Of a DNA stretch of 64,000 nucleotides, positions 23,036-34,416 are shown in pieces. Origin of the DNA: Coffea arabica (lineage: Eukaryota > Streptophyta > Magnoliopsida > Gentianales > Rubiaceae); NCBI RefSeq assembly GCF_036785885.1, contig NC_092330.1, forward strand, positions 3,630,525 to 3,694,524. Reading direction: 5' to 3'. The position numbers and the translations under genes were made by a program. Numbering within the stretch: the stretch's first letter is position 1; each line of letters opens with the position of its first letter. The notes under the pieces were generated by a model, which was not told where the DNA came from, did not search any database, and saw only the letters and a list, made by a program, of their open reading frames with translations.

Positions 23036-23043
23036 TTTATATA
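23036..23043 (-). promoter_or_regulatory. TATA box for the GRF ORF
   Basis: On the minus strand this reads TATATAAA, about 125 bp before the ATG at 22912. Confidence 0.45.
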
Positions 23044-23321
23044 CTATTGCTACTGAAACAAAAATTTGGCCATTGCAATTTGCAGCTAGCCGTTGCAATT
23101 GCTGCCAAATAACTGTTACAAGGCAAATCTTGTACTTACAAGTTTTTGTATTGCACTTACACCCCCTCAACTTTAGTAATCATTCTAATCATTTAATCTT
23201 CTTTTAATCTTCTACTAATACAAGGAGAAAAAGGGTATCCATGGAATAAAAATACCTTCTCACACATGAAAATAGTATTGTAATATGATTTGGATTGCAT
23301 TGTTACCAAAAACTCAAAAGC

Positions 23322-23405
23322 AAGGGAGTCAGTGAAATTTTGAGAACCTCAAGGGATGTTAGTGAAAGTGTCAAAAACCTCCCCTGAGATTTCTGAAATT
23401 ATCCC
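23322..23405 (-). repeat. MULE right terminal inverted repeat
   Basis: This is the inverted counterpart of 6646-6730. It ends in AAATTATCCC immediately before the 9-bp target duplication. Confidence 0.85.
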
Positions 23406-23414
23406 TAAAAAGTA

Positions 23415-24850
23415 ATATTAGGGCACGCCAACTAATGATGTCATTTACTAGTGAATTTGGTTTGAGTATCTTGTTCTTTTTTTATTTTCTATTTTTTCAA
23501 AGAATGAATTATAAATGGAAGAAAAAAGACAATAACGGAAAATGAAACGTGGAGGGTTAAATTTTCCTGCAAACAAAATGAAGCACAACCCTTCAATTTG
23601 GAATGGTCTTATTACCTTGTTCATTGGGATGATCGCACCACTTTATTTAATTTTATAGGATAATCACATATATATACATTGTAAGAACACGAACCCCTGC
23701 ATTTTGCACAATGGATTGATTCCCCAGTCCATTTGTATTTTCGCTGATCCGCATGTGCCAATTTAGCATAATATCATTTCATATCTTAATCCTATTCTAC
23801 CGGTTAGCTAAAGATATTTAATCGAGTTAGATATACATGGTTAACAAAGAAAATAATACAGCTTATGTCCAAATTAAAAGGGAGATAGGTTCATTAGTTA
23901 AGAATTAAAAGGGAGACAGGTTCATTAGTTAAGTTCAAAACTTGAATTGGTTTAAGTTCAAAGTTGAACTTAGTTTACACGTAAATGACTAAATGGTTGG
24001 TTGAAGTTCAGGTACCGGTTAATTTAACCAACTAAACACATATGCAGGTAGGTTTGGGTAACTGCCCTTTTGAAAATTGAAAAAGATACTGAGCCTATTT
24101 TTCAATTAGGTTGTCGTAACTTAATTCTTTCAAAATTGCGGGTTGCTTATTCTGTTTTTGATTTGGAATAGTTTGATTTTCTCAATTATCCACTTTTTCA
24201 GTTTTTTTTTTAAACTCTCCTAGGTTAAACACTAGTTTAGTACGTCAAATATCGTTTGAGTTGGATATATTTGGGAAATTCCACATTTTATGTCATAGAG
24301 TAGAGTTTTTAATGCACCGAACTGCTTGTGTATATGTTTCTATTTAGTTAATTCAAGTTCGGAAAAGACTCGATTATATAATAAATAATCGAGTTCAAAT
24401 ATAATGTTAGACTCGTTTAAAAATCAAACTGTACATAAACTTGTTCGCAAACTGCTCGAATAGATTCATGAATACATATATAGTAAATATAAAAACCTTA
24501 TACATGGTTAAATATGGGCATATACACCTTATATTTTTCTCTTAAAAAAGTAATTATACTCAACATTATTATTATTATTATTATTTATTTTCGAAAACAA
24601 AACCAATTTAATTACATCTATGCTAAACAATGTATGAGAAATTTGTGGTTTCAAGTGAAGGTGTTGGATATTCCCTTCACGAGATTACACAATTTGAAAT
24701 GTCCTTGATGTCAAATTTCATCATAAACTCAAAACCCACAACCAAAACCTAAAACCCTTTATGCAATTGGAAATCAATAAGAGAAAAAACCACTACCTCA
24801 TTCTCCGATGATCATCATGATGGAGACGCCAAACTGCAAATGCAACATCA
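23415..24850. other. intergenic, no gene seen
   Basis: AT-rich sequence without a recognisable gene. It contains a 31-bp tandem duplication (23872-23902 and 23903-23933, one mismatch) and a short ATT microsatellite near 24566. Confidence 0.6.
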
Positions 24851-25198
24851 TTGTTGGAACTTTGCTTGAAAAAGAAGAGAAGAAAAATCCCAAAAATCCT
24901 TGAACAGATATTTGATTTAGTAAAAAGAAAAGAAGTGTTAATATCTAAAATCTTGCCTCTTATACGTTATCTTGATGTCATTTTTGGAGGACTTCCTTGC
25001 CAAGGCAGTGGTGGCTATAATTCTATCGCAACATTGACTATCCATTTACAAAATGAAATCAACCAATTGTGATTCTTATGGACTTAGTGGAATGCTTCAA
25101 ACCCAAATCTGCCTTTGTGAAAATTGTGGTTGACATCTTGAGGCTTGACAGAGTTTCTCCAGGAAGACACGCATTAGTGCATATGAAATGCCATGGCT
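24851..25198 (+). pseudogene. chromomethylase-like DNA methyltransferase fragment
   Basis: The frame reads LPLIRYLDVIFGGLPCQGSGGYN and then LQNEINQ. After the loss of about one base near 25070 it continues as VILMDLVECFKPKSAFVKIV and VDILRLDRVSPGRHAL. This matches the order of plant CMT-type cytosine-5 methyltransferases: motif IV with the catalytic Cys in PCQG, then the DE(K)N helix and the MDxVExLKPK...ENVVD motif VI region. In the motif VI region the usual ENV is KIV, so an essential glutamate is lost. The rest of the gene is absent on both sides, so this is a relic or captured fragment. It ends at a TAA at about 25196. Confidence 0.72.
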
Positions 25199-26507
25199 AA
25201 CAAAATAAACCCCATTAATACACCCAATTATCCCACTGCCTCTGAAAGTTTGGGCAGACCTAATTGATTATGGGTTCACTTAAATTTTATTACCTATAAT
25301 CCAATAATCTTGGCCCCGTTATATTTTTGACTGGATATTCGGTAGGTGGATTGCTTTTTTTCTTGTCCTTTACTTTTCCTTCTCTTTCTTTCTGTTTTTT
25401 TTTTCCCTTTTTCTTTTCATTTCCTCCACCTTCCTCCTCTGGTTGAGAAGATTGCCACTACTCGCCAGCAGCATCGTTGACTAGCATTGACATTTTTTTT
25501 TTTTTTGTCAAATACCGTACACGGAGAAGGAATGTCAACCCTTATTTTAGTAATTAAACTAAGTAAATGAATGAAGAGAGGAGTATAAACGTAACTTGGG
25601 ATGACTTTACATGAATCAACTCATTTTTGCATGCTGAATTCAAATATAAATTTCTTTTTCGCAAATTCTTGCTTGAAAGCAACCCACATGCATCCCAACA
25701 ATGGTGGGTCTGCCCCCGTTACATGATAGTTTAAATAAATCATCTCATTATTTACAGTGAATGACACCCCATCTTCATCAATCTAGATCTAGCACCGATT
25801 TTTAAAGTCATATCAAGACTGACTCGATTGTAGGAAAAGTTTGTGCCTTCACTGGTGCCGTCGTCACCAATAATTTCTTGAATTCTTTATTGATTAAATT
25901 ATATTTTAACCTCCTTATATTTGTTACTTCATAGTTTGACCCCCTAAACTTTTCGTTTCGGTTTATTTTGCGTTTTCCCATCCTTGCAAAGTACCCAGAG
26001 AGGCTACAAACCGTTGAATCTCATGTTTAGGACCTTCAACAATTTTGCTTTCTTTTTTTATGTGGAGTACACTTTCAAGTGAGAGATTACCTTCATTTCT
26101 ACTTCCTATGTATGATTTAGTTATGTGATATTAGCCTTTATCAGAATTAAAGCAACATTGTTGCTTATGATGAAGACCAAACTCACGAACTTGATAAAGG
26201 TATTTTTCTCTAGGATTCAATCTTCGACCTTCCAACCATTACAAACCATGAAACTTGCAAGGACATGGCATAAGATAAGCCTCCAGAGACTCATTATATT
26301 CATGAGATTGAGTGAATATGAGAGCATAGGTCCCATCAACTATTGAAATTATAGAAGCAACACAACGAGTATCATATATATGATATAGGCTCTATGGGTT
26401 TAATAAGAATAATTACCTTGGAATCACTTATAAAAATGATACAAATTTTATACACCTCCATTGGGTTGATTGGAGGAGAAAAGATTGTTTTATGGTGGGA
26501 TGAAACT
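25199..26507. other. intergenic, no gene seen
   Basis: No coding domain or RNA gene recognised. There are T-rich tracts near 25390-25510, and the small open frame at 26125-26346 has no recognisable features. Confidence 0.55.
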
Positions 26508-26515
26508 GTGCCGGC

Positions 26516-27077
26516 CAGTGGCGGAGCCAGAAAAAATTCTCAGTGGGGGCAAAAGTAATTCTAAAATTTTTTATTTATTCTTTTTTCTAGTTTTTTAAGC
26601 AAAAAAAAAAATATTCACCAATAAGTACAAATGATGTATATATTCCATGAAAACATAAAGAGACAAACTCAAAATTCTTATGTAATAATAATTTTAATTC
26701 AAAAAGCAAACTAAACAATTTACAATTGCTCACGACGAGTTTTCATATTTTGATAACAGTTTACAACCTTCTCATTTTGAATTTCACAAAGTATATTTTT
26801 CTCAATGTCAGTAACTAAGCAATAATTCATTCAAGTGTCTTCCATTTTATTTTGTAATCAATCCTTCACTATATTTATAACTGAAAAAATCCATTCTACA
26901 GTAGCTGTAGCAATAGGTAAAATTTAAGCCAACTTTAAGAGCATATAAACCAATTGGATACACAAAACTCCAAGGGACACACTTGAAATTATATGAAATT
27001 TTTATGAATACTATAGAAATGTAAGGGGAGCAGTGGGGGCCCGTGCCCCCAGTGCCCCCACTGTAGATCCGCCCCTG
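26516..27077 (-). mobile_element. non-autonomous hAT element with transposase remnant
   Basis: The element begins CAGTGGCGGAGCC and ends GATCCGCCCCTG, and is flanked by a perfect 8-bp duplication GTGCCGGC (26508-26515 and 27078-27085), diagnostic of hAT. G-rich runs (agtgggggc) lie just inside both ends. On the minus strand 26920-26771 translates as LPIATATVEWIFSVINIVKD, stop, LQNKMEDT and onward. That is the hAT C-terminal dimerisation region with inactivating stops. It is therefore an internally deleted copy of an autonomous hAT. Confidence 0.85.
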
Positions 27078-27085
27078 GTGCCGGC

Positions 27086-27526
27086 TGTATTTACCTTCTT
27101 CCATTGCTGTTCCTAAGCTATTTTACATCCTGATGAAGATCGAGTACTCATCCTACTGAAATGTGCAAAGCTGTAAGAATTTCCAAACATTTACAGATTT
27201 CGTGGCACTATTAAAGAAAGAAAAGGAATACCAGGTTAGAATTTTCTAGCTAGGAAGGCGCAGGACACCAACCATGCTTTTGATTCTTTTATTTTATTTA
27301 TTTATATGTTGATTTTCTACATCAACAGAAATTTCCAGGCTTACTTGCTCATTTCCTTTTCCCATTGGCTCAAAAATGGGAAAAAGAATTCATTTTAAAA
27401 TTGATAGGAGATAAGAAATTATAGGAAAAGGAAAATATAAATGTATCTCACAATAGCGATATGCAGCAGCAGGAGCACTTCGTTGACATCTTAAGGGAGA
27501 AGCAGCAGCAGCAAGTTCATCACAAT
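27086..27526. other. 3' flank of the SDR gene
   Basis: AT-rich spacer with no gene. It would contain the 3' UTR of the minus-strand dehydrogenase. Confidence 0.55.
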
Positions 27527-28510
27527 TCACATTTTGCTTGGAATTGACAAGCTCTTGCTCAACTTAGCCTCTTTCAATGCTTTATTGGTTGTGCTATAAC
27601 CACCATCAACCACCAGATTTAATCCGCTTATGTACTTGGATTCGTCACTTCCAAGGTATAATGCAGCTTCCGCTACATCTTCTGTTCCCACAGTTGCCTT
27701 CTTGAGATTTGCTATTGCTGAAACAAATCCCTCTATTTCATTCCCCTTGACCATGGGTAATGCTCTCTTTAGCATTGGAGTGGGAACTCCAAAGGGAGAA
27801 ACACAGTTTACTCGGATCCCATATTGTCCCAATTCCACACACAAATTCTTGGCAAGCCCCAAAACGGCATTCTTGGACGCAACATAAGAATACGGGGCAT
27901 CACCAAAAGTCATTGAACAAACACTGGAAGTTATAATAATGGATCCCTTCTCAGCTGGAACCATTACTCTCGCAGCATGCTTAGCGCACAAGAATGCGCC
28001 AAAAACATTAACATCGAAAACCCTTCTAAAGTTCTCGTGATCTGTCGATTCTGTACTGTCTTGATCAGGCAAAAGGATCGTTCTGTCTGATCCATTTCCA
28101 GGAATTCCAGCGTTACTGAACATTATGTCAAGCTTGCCATACGTGGAGATTGCAGTGTCTACTGCTCTTCTTACGTGTGATTCATTCGTTACATCGCAGT
28201 GGACGTAGGAAATGGCTCCTTCGGGATTAAGCTCCTCACAAATGGCTCGACCGAGATCATCTTGGATATCAGCAAGGACGACTTTAGCGCCATGCTTGAC
28301 AAACAGCCTTGCAGTGCATTCTCCAATCCCACTGGCGCCACCAGTGATCACTGCCACTTTATCTTCAAGCCTGTGAGATAAGATCAAGCAGTTAGATTTC
28401 CATCTTTGTGCTTCAATTAAGTAAAGTTGAAGGACAAGAATTGACGGTGAGCAAAGGATAACTTACCTTCGGAATATGGAAGCAGAAGGAGGTGAATTGC
28501 TAGGAAACAT
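27527..28510 (-). CDS. short-chain dehydrogenase/reductase (SDR110C-like), two exons
   Basis: Exon 1 is 28510-28467 (ATG, MFPSNSPPSASIFR) and exon 2 is 28370-27527. The intron has GTAAGT and a CACAG acceptor, and the join restores Arg15, giving a 295-residue protein. A classical SDR fold is legible: TGGASGIG (24-31) for the dinucleotide, Asp49 after strand 2 favouring NAD(H), NAG (101-103), and the catalytic Ser164/Tyr177/Lys181 (YVASK). The GVPTPML stretch after motif PFG fits the plant SDR110C group, which includes xanthoxin, secoisolariciresinol, isopiperitenol and momilactone-type dehydrogenases. The substrate cannot be assigned from sequence alone. The protein is probably soluble; the short Ser/Pro-rich N-terminus is not a clear transit peptide. 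It appears intact. Confidence 0.9.
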
Positions 28511-28718
28511 CCTCACTTTTTCAACTTGCAAAGTCTGCTATCGAAATAATGGAAATGCAACATCAAGATTTTATAGAAATTCTTGCCGACATCATACAAT
28601 AATAGGCCTTTTTCCTTAGTATAGAAAATCGAGATGTCATATTCCAAAGATTTGTAAGTCAAAGTTCACTAATTATTGGGGACTGGAGATTGCATCATTT
28701 ATGTAGAAAAGCCAATAT

Positions 28719-28729
28719 CTATATAATAG
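28719..28729 (-). promoter_or_regulatory. candidate TATA box of the SDR gene
   Basis: On the minus strand the sequence CTATTATATAG lies about 210 bp upstream of the ATG at 28510. The position is plausible, but the region is AT-rich, so the match is weak evidence. Confidence 0.35.
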
Positions 28730-31230
28730 TACGGTCTATCTAACATGCTTACAAAACACTTGTTAAAATATATTTCAAATGTCATATTTTTTTAATATAA
28801 AATTAATTTAAAAATAAATAAATAAAAAAGAAGATAGGTAAAATTAAATATAAAAAATATATAAATATAAAAAATAATTATTAATATATATATATATATA
28901 ATAGTTTAGATGAATACTAAACGAGTGCTTTAAGTGCTCCCGTTAGAAAAACTCATAATATAGTACTACGTGATAATCTGAACAAAGATATAGGCAGAAT
29001 CAGAAGCGCATCTCGAAAGTATTTTAATTTGTCGCACATATACCTATTTGTCCTTTTCCCATTATTTTGAGGAAAATGTCAGATCAGTATGTAGTTCAAC
29101 TAAACTACAAATCCAGCCCCATGTTTTGTGCGGTCAACACTGCTATTTGGGTATGGATCCGTATCATTTACCCAATTGTCTCCTACTTCATTTTACATGA
29201 GACTGGAATTGAAGTTTCAACAAGCAAAATTTACGAGTATACAAGATGACTTTGTTTTCTCAGTTATGCACATTATCCACATTGGAGAAGTGAATACAAT
29301 TTGGTAACCTATTTTTGTTTGAGGATTAAATACACAAGCCCTTTAACATTTGTCGTGTGATTTGCATTTTCACTCTTGACGTTATTTATTTCACTTTGCC
29401 ACCTCTATTAAGTAAAATAAGCTTTGACTGTTAAAACATATCAGAAGTTCTAAGTTTGCCTTAGTTTCATTTCTTTCCATTCTTCTTCTTATGGCCGAGC
29501 TCTCTTCTGATCACGCATTTTTAGTGCTGCAATTTTTACCTTTAAGAACTGAGTTGCCAAATTATTTTACTTCTATTTAAAATAAAAAATCTCATCAGAA
29601 ACTTCACGAAATTTGGCACCTTGTTGCTATTCACAGTATTACTCATAAAATTATTATTATCAGCCAAAGAAGGTGGGGCACAAATGTGGCAAAATATCTC
29701 TTTTTTTTTTTTTTCTTTTTTCGACACTCGGTATTTGTCTATCGTACATTTACTCCTACTCCTACTCTATTCTATTCTAGGGGGATCCAACTGGACTTAT
29801 GGGAAGACTGACGGGGACTGAACCACCATCGGATCAAACGTGTGCACTACACACCTATCTGAATTTTGGAGAGTCACACTTGTAATAATTAGTGGGAGGC
29901 AATTAGTGGATTTTGAACCCTTATCTCCCACTCTACCCAGCCTTAAAAATTTGACGGGCCAACTCCTCTCATGGGAATTGATTATACTAAATGTGGCAAA
30001 ATGCGACGGGTGCACTAAATGTGGCAAAGTATCTCCTATATGAAAGTTGTGGACATTTAAAATTATTATTTTTGAAGGAGTACTTCGTGTGTAATATTAA
30101 GGGTCACACAAAAAGCGAGGACGAGTGCTACAAGTGAGAGAGTGAATATGTTTTGTAGCGTTTTGCAGGATTACACTTTCCACGAAGCCATCGAACTTGT
30201 GAATGGGACTGTAACCAATAATTGTGCAACATGGGCCAAAGGCTTGACAGAGAGCCGAAACCCTATACTTAGATTGTGTAACGTGGACCAAAGGTGTGAT
30301 AGAGACCCAAAAGTGTGATACAAATAACTTGCTGTTCCCTCGTCCCGTTTCAATAGTCTTATTTTTTTTCTCACTCAATTTTAAAAAAATATTTAATTTT
30401 ATTGACAAAGCAAATCTAATATAATATTTTTTTAAAATATTCTTATATTAATATCAGAAGTATGATTAATCACGGTACATTTACTTTAATTACAATAGCA
30501 ATAATAATAGGTATGTTGCACTATTCAAAACATATATCAAAGCAATCATTGATAGAAAAGTTAACTGTATTAAATAAGATAAGTTATATTTATTGATAAT
30601 GAAGTATAGTAAGTATGGATATTTTTAAAAAATTAGAAGTTAATTATATTTTTCAATTAAAAAATAGACTATAATTTAAAACGAATGAAAAAAAAAACAA
30701 TACTTTGAAATTGGAACGGAGAGAGGACGTTTTATGATTGCTTTATGTGGACCAAGCTCACTGCTCTTTTATTACGCTCAAATGGGGAAAAAATTTGTTT
30801 CACAGCAACAAATCTCAAGTCCGGCTCCCGGCTGCTGTTGACAAGTAAATGGTTTTGATTGAATGTACTGTAGCATTGTAAATTATTGCTTTAAAAAACA
30901 TATTGTCCTAGATGTAAAAGAATATGACCTAGAAGGAAATCTGAATAAGTTTCAAACAAAAAATATGCCCGGGATATTGGGGGGTGGCGGAGGTAATAAG
31001 AAATAAGTTTAACTAATGACAAGGTAACATACAAATGTGAACCATGGAACCCAAAACAGCTAATTAGATTTCTTTTTCTTTGATTCTAGAGGAGATTTAA
31101 TGTCTTAAAAGGAAAATGTTAAAAAAAAAAACTAAGAAGGCTTGAAAGAGGTTTCGCAATCAAAACCTCTCACGTATACTCCCTTTGAAGATATTTATAA
31201 ATCTTCGTTCCAAATTTATAAATCTAATTA
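28730..31230. other. intergenic, repeats only
   Basis: No gene recognised. It holds an AT microsatellite near 28883-28902, a T-rich tract near 29700, and a 38-bp imperfect direct repeat near 30220 and 30277 (gtgyaacrtggrccaaagg). A MITE-like segment is listed separately. Confidence 0.5.
30335..30726. mobile_element. Stowaway/mariner-like MITE, degenerate
   Basis: The left end (TTCCCTCGTCCCGTTTCAAT) and the reverse complement of the right end (CCTCTCTCCGTTCCAATTTC) resemble each other and the CTCCCTCCGTCCC ends of plant Stowaway MITEs. The interior is AT-rich and non-coding. I could not confirm the TA target duplication. Confidence 0.45.
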
Positions 31231-31834
31231 CCTCATTTTCTTCAAGGATATAGATCGTTTATTGAGTATAGGAGATATTAGACGTCGATCTTATAGAAAA
31301 AAATTGTCAATTATCAGTATGATTTGAACTCCTCTATTATTTAGATGATCATAAATAAAGCAAGTAAATTTATACTACTAACATGAAATAAAAGTAATAA
31401 AAACAGTTAGCGTTATGAATTTACTAACTGTTATTTCACTAGTTAAATGAGTTTATTTACCTTGGTTAGTTATAATTTATTTTTCAAATGTATGTGATAA
31501 CTGCTTTCGTAATTATACTAACCACACTTATAACTACTCACACCTACTAACATAATATGAAACTAATTATAGATTCATTAGATCCGATGAAATTACCTGG
31601 TTAAAGCCACAAAAGTGCAACCTTACATTATTTAGCTAACCCCTCAATTTAACATTTTCATGAATTAGTATTGAATCCCAAAGTTCATTGGTAGAACAAC
31701 ACTTTTAGACAATCACAATTAATAGCACAAATTTAATCATAATTGTAATAACAAAAGTGCTAGATAACATGCTCAAGAAAAAACTCAAATAATCATGAAA
31801 AGATTATAGAACAGTCATAGCAAGATCATCCACA
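31231..31834. repeat. diverged repeat unit A (left part, split by hAT)
   Basis: This stretch continues, after excision of the hAT element, at 43544. Together the two parts align with unit B starting near 44003. Shared blocks include tattatttagatgatcayaaata, cacacctactaacrtgatatgaaac and a gctcaagaaa block. It is non-coding. Confidence 0.6.
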
Positions 31835-31859
31835 CTCCCAGGTAGGGGTGTCAACGAAT

Positions 31860-32115
31860 CGAATCGAGCTCGAATACTAGTTTGATCGAGTTCGAGTTCG
31901 ACAAATTGCTTAAGGCTCGAGATCGAGCTCGAGATCGACGAATATTAGTTTTACATGCTCGAATTCGATTCGTAAGAAATTCGTGAGGATCGAGCTCGTG
32001 TTCGAAATTGCTAGAATTGCGGTCGAGCTCGTGTTCGACATTGCTCGAATTGCGGTTGAGCTCGAACTCGAGCGGTCGAGCTCGAACTTGAACTCGAGTT
32101 CGAGCTCGAACCATT
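31860..32115. repeat. hAT left subterminal GAGCTCGA array
   Basis: Many overlapping copies of gagctcgaa, and their inverse, follow the left terminal repeat. The same motif cluster occurs beside the right end (43370-43510). The 87-codon open frame here is only a translation of this repeat. Confidence 0.7.
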
Positions 32116-34416
32116 AAAATTGTGCTTGTTTAAAGCCTGCTGAACCAAACAATCTACTATCCCTAAGCAGAATTTGTCCTTCATTCAGCCTTTTATCTGA
32201 ACCAAATCACTTTGACAGTGACATTTTCTAACAAATTTTGCTGGGGAAATGACAAGCTAGTGCAAATGCAAAAACTTCAAGTATAAATCACAATTTATGT
32301 GCAAAGTTACATCGAGACAAAATGCATATGCATCACAAAAATGGATAGACTTGATACAATCTTGAAAATGGAAGATACAAGCTTTGCCATACATCACTGA
32401 ACAGCACTGTTTGGGCTTCAAATTCATCCATATGATTGAGAATCTAAGACAAACCAGCTTTAAATATCAATTTAAAGCCAAAGCATCAAACTATCAAAAA
32501 TTTTGCAGCCGTTATGCCAAGTTGCCAACCAATATCCAAATCCATCCATCCATATTTTAACATCAAAACTAGCATCCAAATTCAAAGATAAGTCAGACAA
32601 CTAACATCCACCAAGTCACACAAATAGAAAAAACAAAGACAAAGTGTCAACAACTCAACATTCAAGTGAATGTCTTCAACAGGCAATGTCAATTGTCAAG
32701 AAATAACCATGCTTAAAAAAGTGAAACAAATTTTGCAATTAAAGTAGTAAAACAGCAACTTCTTGTCCATTCCACAATACTCCTTTCCAACTTTCTAATT
32801 TCAACTGCAGGCCCTATCAAAAAAAAATAATTTAAGTAATAAAATAGTAGTGGTAAAACCTAAAACAAGATATTTGAAGAGGAATCAAAGTGTTAAATAC
32901 AAACGATGTACCTTTCCAATTATCACATTCATTTTATGGGAAATAGAATCTCTTTTGCTGCCTTCAATTTCTGCAAAATAATAATAAGAATAAGAATAAC
33001 AATAAGTAATAAACTAATTTTGTATCAATAACATGAATTTGAAATAAACTTACTTTTATCTTTTTTTTCACTCCATGAATGTTTCGGCACCAATCTCCGG
33101 CACACATAAGCATTTCTACAATTTCAGGAGCTAGTGAGGCTCTATAAGAGTCAATTACTCTTGTTCCAACGCTAAATGTAGCCTCAGAAGCAATTGTAGT
33201 AATAGGAATGGCAAGGATATCGGCTGCCATCTTGGATAAAATTGGGAATGTGAGCCTGCTATTCTTCCACCAATTCAAACAATCAAATTCATGTCGCGGC
33301 ACACTTGAATCAATCTTGATTGGACCCTTTTCCAAATAGATGAGTAATTCAGAGTCTTGAGGCGCTCCAGTTTGATATTCCCTCACATACTCATCAAAAT
33401 CATCCCAACTCGAACCAGAAGCACTGCTTTCAGAAAACACTACTTGAAGAAACTTGAGAATCCTTTCTATTTCCACCCTCACGTAATTCATTTGCTTGCA
33501 AATATTCATTGTATAATTCAAAGACTGCATTTCTAACCTTTTCAATATTTTGCTGAGCTTCACTACGTGGAAAAAGTTTAGGAAAGCAATATTCTATAGC
33601 AGTCATTTTCTGTCGAGACTCGAAGACAGCAGCCACAACCATTAATAGATTACATTCTCTCCAATACTTATCAAATTTGAATTTCATCTTTCTCACCATT
33701 GCTCTTACGAAATCATCATCATCATTAGCCTTACTATCCAAAACTAGCTTTATTCTCTTAACTTCTTGAAGAAACAAATTTGAAGTTGGATAGTCGCTAC
33801 CTGAAATGATGTTCGTAGTTGCCCAAAGTGTCTCTAAAATGCTGCATACTTTTTCAACTTTCTCCTAATCTTCTTCGGATGGACAACAATAATACTATAC
33901 GTCTCGTTCTCGATATATTGGAAAAACCTCTTTGAATTTGATTGCACAGTTCAACATCTCGAATGTAGAGTTCCACCGTGTCCTACAATCATGAATAAAC
34001 TTTCTTCGGGGGAGTCGAAGCTGCTGCACAATTTCTGAAAATAATATTTGTCGACTTTCTCTTCGGCCCACAAAGTCAACACTATCACGAACATTTTTTA
34101 TTATGTCTAGAATCTCCCCGAGACCATCTTGCACCATCAAATTCAGCACATGAGCACAGCATCGAACATGAAAAATTTTGTCACCACAAGCTAAGGGGTT
34201 ACACCTCGAAAACGTGTCCTTCAGTAACCGGACAGCCACATCATTAGCTGAGGCATTGTCGACCGAAATTGTAAAAATTTTGGTCTCGATGCCCCACTCT
34301 TTGACACATTTGAATAGAGCGTCTGAAATGTGAATACCTCTTCAAGGTGGAGGAAGATTGATAAAGTTCAAGATCCTCTTTTGTAGCTTCCAAGAACAAT
34401 CAATTCAGTGCCCTGT

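Larger units (their letters stand above)
6646..23405 (+). mobile_element. Mutator-like element (MULE), host of nested insertions
   Basis: Both ends begin GGGATAATTT and carry long terminal inverted repeats (6646-6730 and 23322-23405) that align along their whole length. The flanks are taaaaagga (6637-6645) and taaaaagta (23406-23414), a 9-bp target duplication with one mismatch, as expected for MULEs. Inside are a decayed MULE transposase (+) and a GRF zinc-finger ORF (-). After removing the PIF element (10106-20347 plus TTA) and the solo-LTR-like element (7021-8090 plus its TSD), the MULE would be roughly 5.4 kb. Confidence 0.85.

Noticed and set aside
28371..28387. N-terminal extension MILSH of the SDR exon
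   Set aside because: It starts at TTG and lies in the intron. A proper first exon with an ATG and consensus splice sites exists at 28510-28467.
31851..32114. 87-residue minus-strand frame rich in Arg/Glu/Leu
   Set aside because: It is the translation of the hAT subterminal gagctcga repeat.
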